DNA of 64,000 bases from Reclinomonas americana ATCC 50394 (taxonomy: Eukaryota; Jakobida; Jakobea; Jakobida). Shown here piece after piece: positions 59,640 through 64,000 of the stretch; the first letter of the stretch is position 1; each line of letters opens with the position of its first letter. The DNA lies in contig PS015363.1 in assembly GCA_048213135.1 (NCBI GenBank), positions 6,600 to 70,599 of the forward strand, read 5' to 3'. The notes below the pieces were generated by a model. It was not told the DNA's origin and did not search any database. It worked only from the letters and a program-made list of their open reading frames with translations. Made by a program: the position numbers and the translations under genes.

Positions 59640-61585
59640 ATGATGCAGCAGCAGCAGGCCGAGGCCTTTGGCACGGTGTCGCGATCGTCGGGCCCGCACC
59701 ATGCTAGCGCTGACGCTGGCATGCTGCTGCCTCCGCTGCTGCTGCCGCCCCCTTCGCTGCCACTTCCTGCAAGCACCGTACACATGGCGGTGCCGGTAGC
59801 CATCGAGGAGAGGCCGGCCGACAGTGCAAGCGGCCGCCGTTTCTCCCTCACCTTGCCCGATGTGGCCATGACGCTGGAAGACGCCTCCCGACTGCACGCC
59901 GAGGACAGTGACGACGACGAAGAGGACTACGAGCTCGACGAGGATAACGACGACGACGGTGACGAGGGGGGAGGCAGGCAACGTGACGGCCTTCGCAGCG
60001 GCGGCGGAGTCGCCACGGCTGCCACCACCGCAGCAACTCCGGCCGGCGCGGCTGCAAGAAGCCGCGCCACAGCTGCAGGAAAGCGCAAGATCGAAATGAT
60101 GTTTCTGGAGGCCAAGAACCGCCGCCATATTACATTCAGCAAACGCAAGGGCGGACTGATGAAGAAGGTGAGGAGAGCCGATTTACGCGACACAGCTGTC
60201 TGCAAATAGTAGTTGACACTCACCGCTGCGCATGCGCTGCGTACAGGCGTACGAGTTGAGTGTGCTGGCGGCTGCACAAGTGCTGGTGCTGGTCGCCTCC
60301 GACAAGTGCCACGTGTACACGTTTGCCACGAGCAAGTTGCAGCCAGTGGTCACACGTCCGGAGGGCAAAGGACTCGTGCAGATGTGCCTCAACATGCTTG
60401 ACTCGGACGAAGAAGACGACGAGGATGGAGTCGACAACGTCAAGGAGGAGGCTGGTGGGCGCCGCCGAGGGAAGCAGCCAGCCGGACGACAGCAGCGACG
60501 AAATACAAAAGACCGTGTTCGACAACAACTCCAGTTGCCACAGCTGCCACCGGCTCCACCACCACTTCTTCTTGATCTTCCTCCGCTGCCACTGCCGCCC
60601 CCACCACCGCCACCGCCAGTGCTGATGGCAGTACCAGCGGAGTCTCGCGGAGACCACCCACCGCTGCCTATCTCTGAATCAGGCAACATCAGTTGGGTTC
60701 TTGCTGCTGTATTTCCTTTTATTCGCACAAAGAAGTTTGCGCTCACCACCATATTTGGCAATCACACAGGTATCCAGACAAACACAGGAGTGAGCCCCTG
60801 GCGACGTGCACTGCCGTCGGCGTCATACAGCGCACCAGATCCGGGACCACATTATCTGTATGCAGAGGCGCCCCCGTCACCTGCTGCGCGCTCCGCATAC
60901 AGTTCTGGTACCATCCCGTATCACCAGTTGCTGCCTCCCCCGCCTCTGTCGTCGCTTCCTCTCCCACCACCACCACCACCACCACCACCACCACCGCCGC
61001 CACCACCAACTTCCTTGTACCCACCCAGCCGATCGTACGTACCCATTGCTCCCGAGCTGTCCCTGGTCGAGGCTTCATCGTTCGTCGGCCACGGTGGTTC
61101 ATCTCTCGGCCTGTCGCCACACACTCACAGCCGTCTGCGATCCGATGGCATCAGCCAGCCGGTGAGTGGACGCAACTCGGCGGAGAAAGTCGCGACCGGA
61201 AAAATCGATATCTCACGTGTGCCTACAATATATACAGCACGGACTGTCGAGCCCGACAGGCAGCTCCACGCCACGTCGCCTGTCGAATCCGTTTCTCACC
61301 GACTTGTTGGCCTCGCCTTCGTCGTCGTTCATGCAACGCACCTCTTCTGGCGCTTCGCTCACGCAGTATGCATGCCAGCTGCCGAGCCATCCGCCGGATT
61401 CACCGCGCATCCCGCTGCAACAGCTGATCAACAGGAAGCCGTCCATGCCGCCGACTCCGCCGAGCACCACCGCCTCAACGACGACGACGACCACCACCAC
61501 CACAACAGCAACTTCTCACGGAACTCCGCTACGTCGTGCTCCCTCCGCGCGGTCACTCAGCTTCTCCAACTCGGGCGGCTTATGA
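59640..61585 (+). CDS. SRF/MCM1-type (type I) MADS-box transcription factor
   Basis: The MADS domain is split by an intron after the KK of LMKK: GKRKIEMMFLEAKNRRHITF, SKRKGGLMKK, then AYELSVLAAAQVLVLVASDK, CHVYTFATSKLQPVVTRPEG and KGLVQMCLN. The HVYTFATSKLQP block and GK.L.Q.CLN (SAM extension) identify the SRF/MCM1 branch rather than MEF2. Start ATG 59640 (MMQQQQAEAFGTV); an acidic stretch (Asp/Glu, about 59900-59970) precedes the domain. Downstream are an acidic patch, a Gln/Pro-rich region with a long proline run (about 60960-61010) and Ser/Thr-rich sequence, plausibly activation regions. The last introns (GTTGGG donor at about 60693; GTGAGTGG at about 61162) join in frame and the protein ends RSLSFSNSGGL at 61585. 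Confidence 0.9.
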
Positions 61586-61653
61586 ACTCAGCCACCGCAC
61601 GCACGCTCTCGACGACCATGTATCATCACACCGTTTGCATCATGTACTGCACA

Positions 61654-61686
<33 letters not shown>

Positions 61687-61762
61687 AAATACACAAAAGC
61701 ATTTTCCAATGTGCCCTCTTCCTTCTCACTCACTCTCACTCTCTGTCGCCTTCGCGTGCTGT
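61586..61762. other. Convergent intergenic space, MADS box / MNS1, with CA run
   Basis: Contains a CA microsatellite at about 61652-61682 and nothing else recognised. Confidence 0.6.
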
Positions 61763-64000
61763 CTAGCGACGAGGGGCTGATCGTGATGGGCCAGCCGAGG
61801 GCGGTGAACTGCCACTGCCCAGCTCGTTGATAAAGTAGTCGCGGAGATCTGGCGGCAGGGCATCGAGGTCGCGCGCATCGCGGAACACACCCTTCGGCAG
61901 GAACTTGAGCAGCTTGGAAGCATGCTCCCGAATCATGCGCTGTCGCTCCTGCTCGATAATGGCACGACGAGCAGCCTGTCGTGACTCCTCGTCCTCCATC
62001 TCCTGGCGCTCACGCTGCCGCTGCTCCTCCACCATGCGCCGACGTTCCTCAATGAGTCGGTCAACCTGAATGACACGAGTGAGTTGTCGTCGTCAGTGAT
62101 TTGCATGCGCATGGCCAAGACAAACTCTCCCACTCACCTCCTTGCGGTGGTCCATTTGCTTGCGACGACGCTTCTCTTGGCTGAGTTGCTCCAGGCGATC
62201 GTCTTCTGCGAACTTTTCCAGCATCTGGCGACGGAACTCGTCCTCCTCCAGGCGCTCGGCTTCCGCACGCTCGGCCTTGACACGCATCTGGAACTCGTTG
62301 GCCTGAATCATCTCCAGACGAGAGCGGATGCGCTTCTCGTTCTCCTCACGCTCCTTCTCGCGCTGCTTCTTGGCCTCCTCCTCCAAGTGCAGCTCCACCA
62401 GCAAGTTCTCGAACTCTTCCTGCTTGGCGCGCTCCTGCAGAATGCGCTCCGATTGCTGCACACACGTACACAGAAAACAGACACTGTCAGTCACCAGTTA
62501 TGAGAGAAGAGATGAAGAGCGTGTGCAAAGACGCAACAATGGCAAGCAAACGGTCCTTCTCGGCCTGCACACCCGCACGCTTGGCCTCGCTGACTGCTGC
62601 TCGCGACTCTTGCTCCTCCAGGTATCGGCGAATCTACACGAGAAAAAATGCACTCACATAAGTTGAACGGACCGGAGATGCTACACAAAATCCACGTGAC
62701 AAACCTGCTCGTTCTCCTCCTGCTGTCTCCGTCTCTCGTTCTCTNNNNNNNNNNNNNNNNNNNNNNNNNNNNNNNNNNNNNNNNNNNNNNNNNNNNNNNN
62801 NNNNNNNNNNNNNNNNNNNNNNNNNNNNNNNNNNNNNNNNNNNNNNNNNNNNNNNNNNNNNNNNNNNNNNNNNNNNNNNNNNNNNNNNNNNNNNNNNNNN
62901 NNNNNNNNNNNNNNNNNNNNNNNNNNNNNNNNNNNNNNNNNNNNNNNNNNNNNNNNNNNNNNNNNNNNNNNNNNNNNNNNNNNNNNNNNNNNNNNNNNNN
63001 NNNNNNNNNNNNNNNNNNNNNNNNNNNNNNNNNNNNNNNNNNNNNNNNNNNNNNNNNNNNNNNNNNNNNNNNNNNNNNNNNNNNNNNNNNNNNNNNNNNN
63101 NNNNNNNNNNNNNNNNNNNNNNNNNNNNNNNNNNNNNNNNNNNNNNNNNNNNNNNNNNNNNNNNNNNNNNNNNNNNNNNNNNNNNNNNNNNNNNNNNNNN
63201 NNNNNNNNNNNNNNNNNNNNNNNNNNNNNNNNNNNNNNNNNNNNNNNNNNNNNNNNNNNNNNNNNNNNNNNNNNNNNNNNNNNNNNNNNNNNNNNNNNNN
63301 NNNNNNNNNNNNNNNNNNNNNNNNNNNNNNNNNNNNNNNNNNNNNNNNNNNNNNNNNNNNNNNNNNNNNNNNNNNNNNNNNNNNNNNNNNNNNNNNNNNN
63401 NNNNNNNNNNNNNNNNCGCAGCACCTCCTGCTGCTGCAGGAACTCGCGAACGAATGCCTGCGTCTCCTCCTGCTTGCGCATGCGGTCCAGCTGTTCGCGC
63501 TCGTCCTCCAGCTGGATCTTACGCACGAGCTCGTCAATCGCATCCTTCTCGCGGAGGAACTCCTCATACGCATGCTGGCGTGCAATCTCGCGCTCCTCCA
63601 TCTGCTGCTGCAGCATGACCTTGCCCTCCAGCAAGTGCTCGTGTCGCAGTCGCTCCTTCTCGCGCTCCGCAGCGTCAGCCGCCAAACGCGCCTGCTCCAT
63701 CTCATCCGCCTTGACTCGGTCGTATTCCTGCACCGCACAAGGTGAGCCCTCACAACAGCCATGTGTGTGTGTGCGTGTGCGCGTGGACGCACCGCATCCT
63801 GCTGTTGCCGAATGCGTGCCTCCTCCACCTGATTGGCACGCTCCATGCTGACATACGCCACACGCAGCTTCGACTCCAAGTCCCTCAACTCATCGCTCTC
63901 CTCGCGAATGCGCTGCGNNNNNNNNNNNNNNNNNNNNCCATTGTTCATCATCATTACCATCATTATCATGATCAGAGGAGAGCACACTGCCAGAGTCTCT
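61763..64000 (-). CDS. MNS1: MNS1-like axonemal microtubule inner protein (5' end beyond window or in gap)
   Basis: Meiosis-specific nuclear structural protein 1 is a TPH-domain coiled-coil protein inside ciliary doublet microtubules. Sequence in coding order: LRDLESKLRVAYVSMERANQ, KDAIDELVRKIQLEDEREQL, then a gap (62745-63416), KQEEFENLLVELHLEEEAKK, RRQMLEKFAEDDRLEQLSQE, then HASKLLKFLPKGVFRDARDL and PPDLRDYFINELG (stop 61763). Animal MNS1 has AEDDRIE.., LIEERR and EHA..LLGYLPKGVF in the same order, so identity is secure. One intron uses GTTGCGTC (62530-62537). A further gap at 63918-63937 and the window edge hide the start. Confidence 0.93.
62745..63937. other. Assembly gaps in MNS1
   Basis: N at 62745-63416 and 63918-63937, separated by coding sequence in the expected minus orientation. 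Confidence 0.95.

Noticed and set aside
60232-61830. MADS frame reading through to 61830
   Set aside because: An intron with GTGAGTGG donor and ATACAG acceptor switches to the frame ending at 61585, which has the better Ser/Pro-rich coding character; the read-through frame enters a CA repeat.

Overview
This is a compact, intron-rich nuclear locus of a eukaryotic microbe that builds a motile cilium. No bacterial, viral, rRNA, tRNA or CRISPR feature was found. Genes are broken by many introns of roughly 60-130 bases, coding DNA is GC-rich, and CA/GT and CT/GA microsatellites are common in introns and gene borders. Ciliary genes (CFAP74, TPGS1, MNS1) occur with animal/fungal-type regulators (SRF/MCM1-type MADS box, TALE homeodomains, ELL, SRCAP/SWR1 subunit ZNHIT1), the proteasome activator PSME4/PA200, the autophagy membrane protein EI24 and a plasmalogen-type desaturase. 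I cannot name the species; a free-living flagellate fits.

Layout. 70-888 (-) small membrane protein; 1163-8160 (-) CFAP74; 8217-12025 (+) UBA-domain protein kinase; 12207-13818 (-) LysM / Cys-His / UBA-like protein, split by a contig that looks inverted; 14025-17196 (+) conserved protein of unknown function; 17244-18509 (-) zinc finger protein with two TALE homeodomains; 18649-19636 (+) short unknown gene with CA-rich introns; 20254-25036 (+) WDR43/UTP5; 25296-27844 (-) coiled-coil protein; 28026-31175 (-) leucine-rich repeat (LRR) protein; 31227-32700 (+) TPGS1; 32740-34980 (-) SLC43-like carrier; 35047-37078 (-) EI24; 37340-38757 (+) PEDS1/Kua desaturase; 38837-39864 (-) ZNHIT1; 40047-40385 (+) small orphan; 40426-49946 (-) PSME4; 50016-51151 (+) EXPERA-like membrane protein; 51182-54007 (+) F-box LRR protein; 54166-56541 (-) ELL; 56733-57849 (+) FabG/CBR4-type reductase; 57982-58964 (-) coiled-coil LRR protein; 59640-61585 (+) MADS box; 61763-64000 (-) MNS1, 5' end incomplete.

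Architecture. Strands alternate, so most neighbours are divergent or convergent. Three divergent pairs have start codons separated by only 51-69 bases, and several convergent pairs have stops about 40-80 bases apart. Twelve runs of N interrupt the assembly; several remove coding exons.

Most notable. (1) A recurrent unusual 5' splice site, GTTGCGTC, found in many genes and confirmed by reading frame and by homology in PSME4; using it repairs several broken genes. (2) A protein combining a C2H2-type finger with two TALE homeodomains. (3) Protein-level evidence that contig 12998-13607 is placed in the wrong orientation. The ciliary genes presumably act together in the axoneme, but nothing here shows they are co-regulated.
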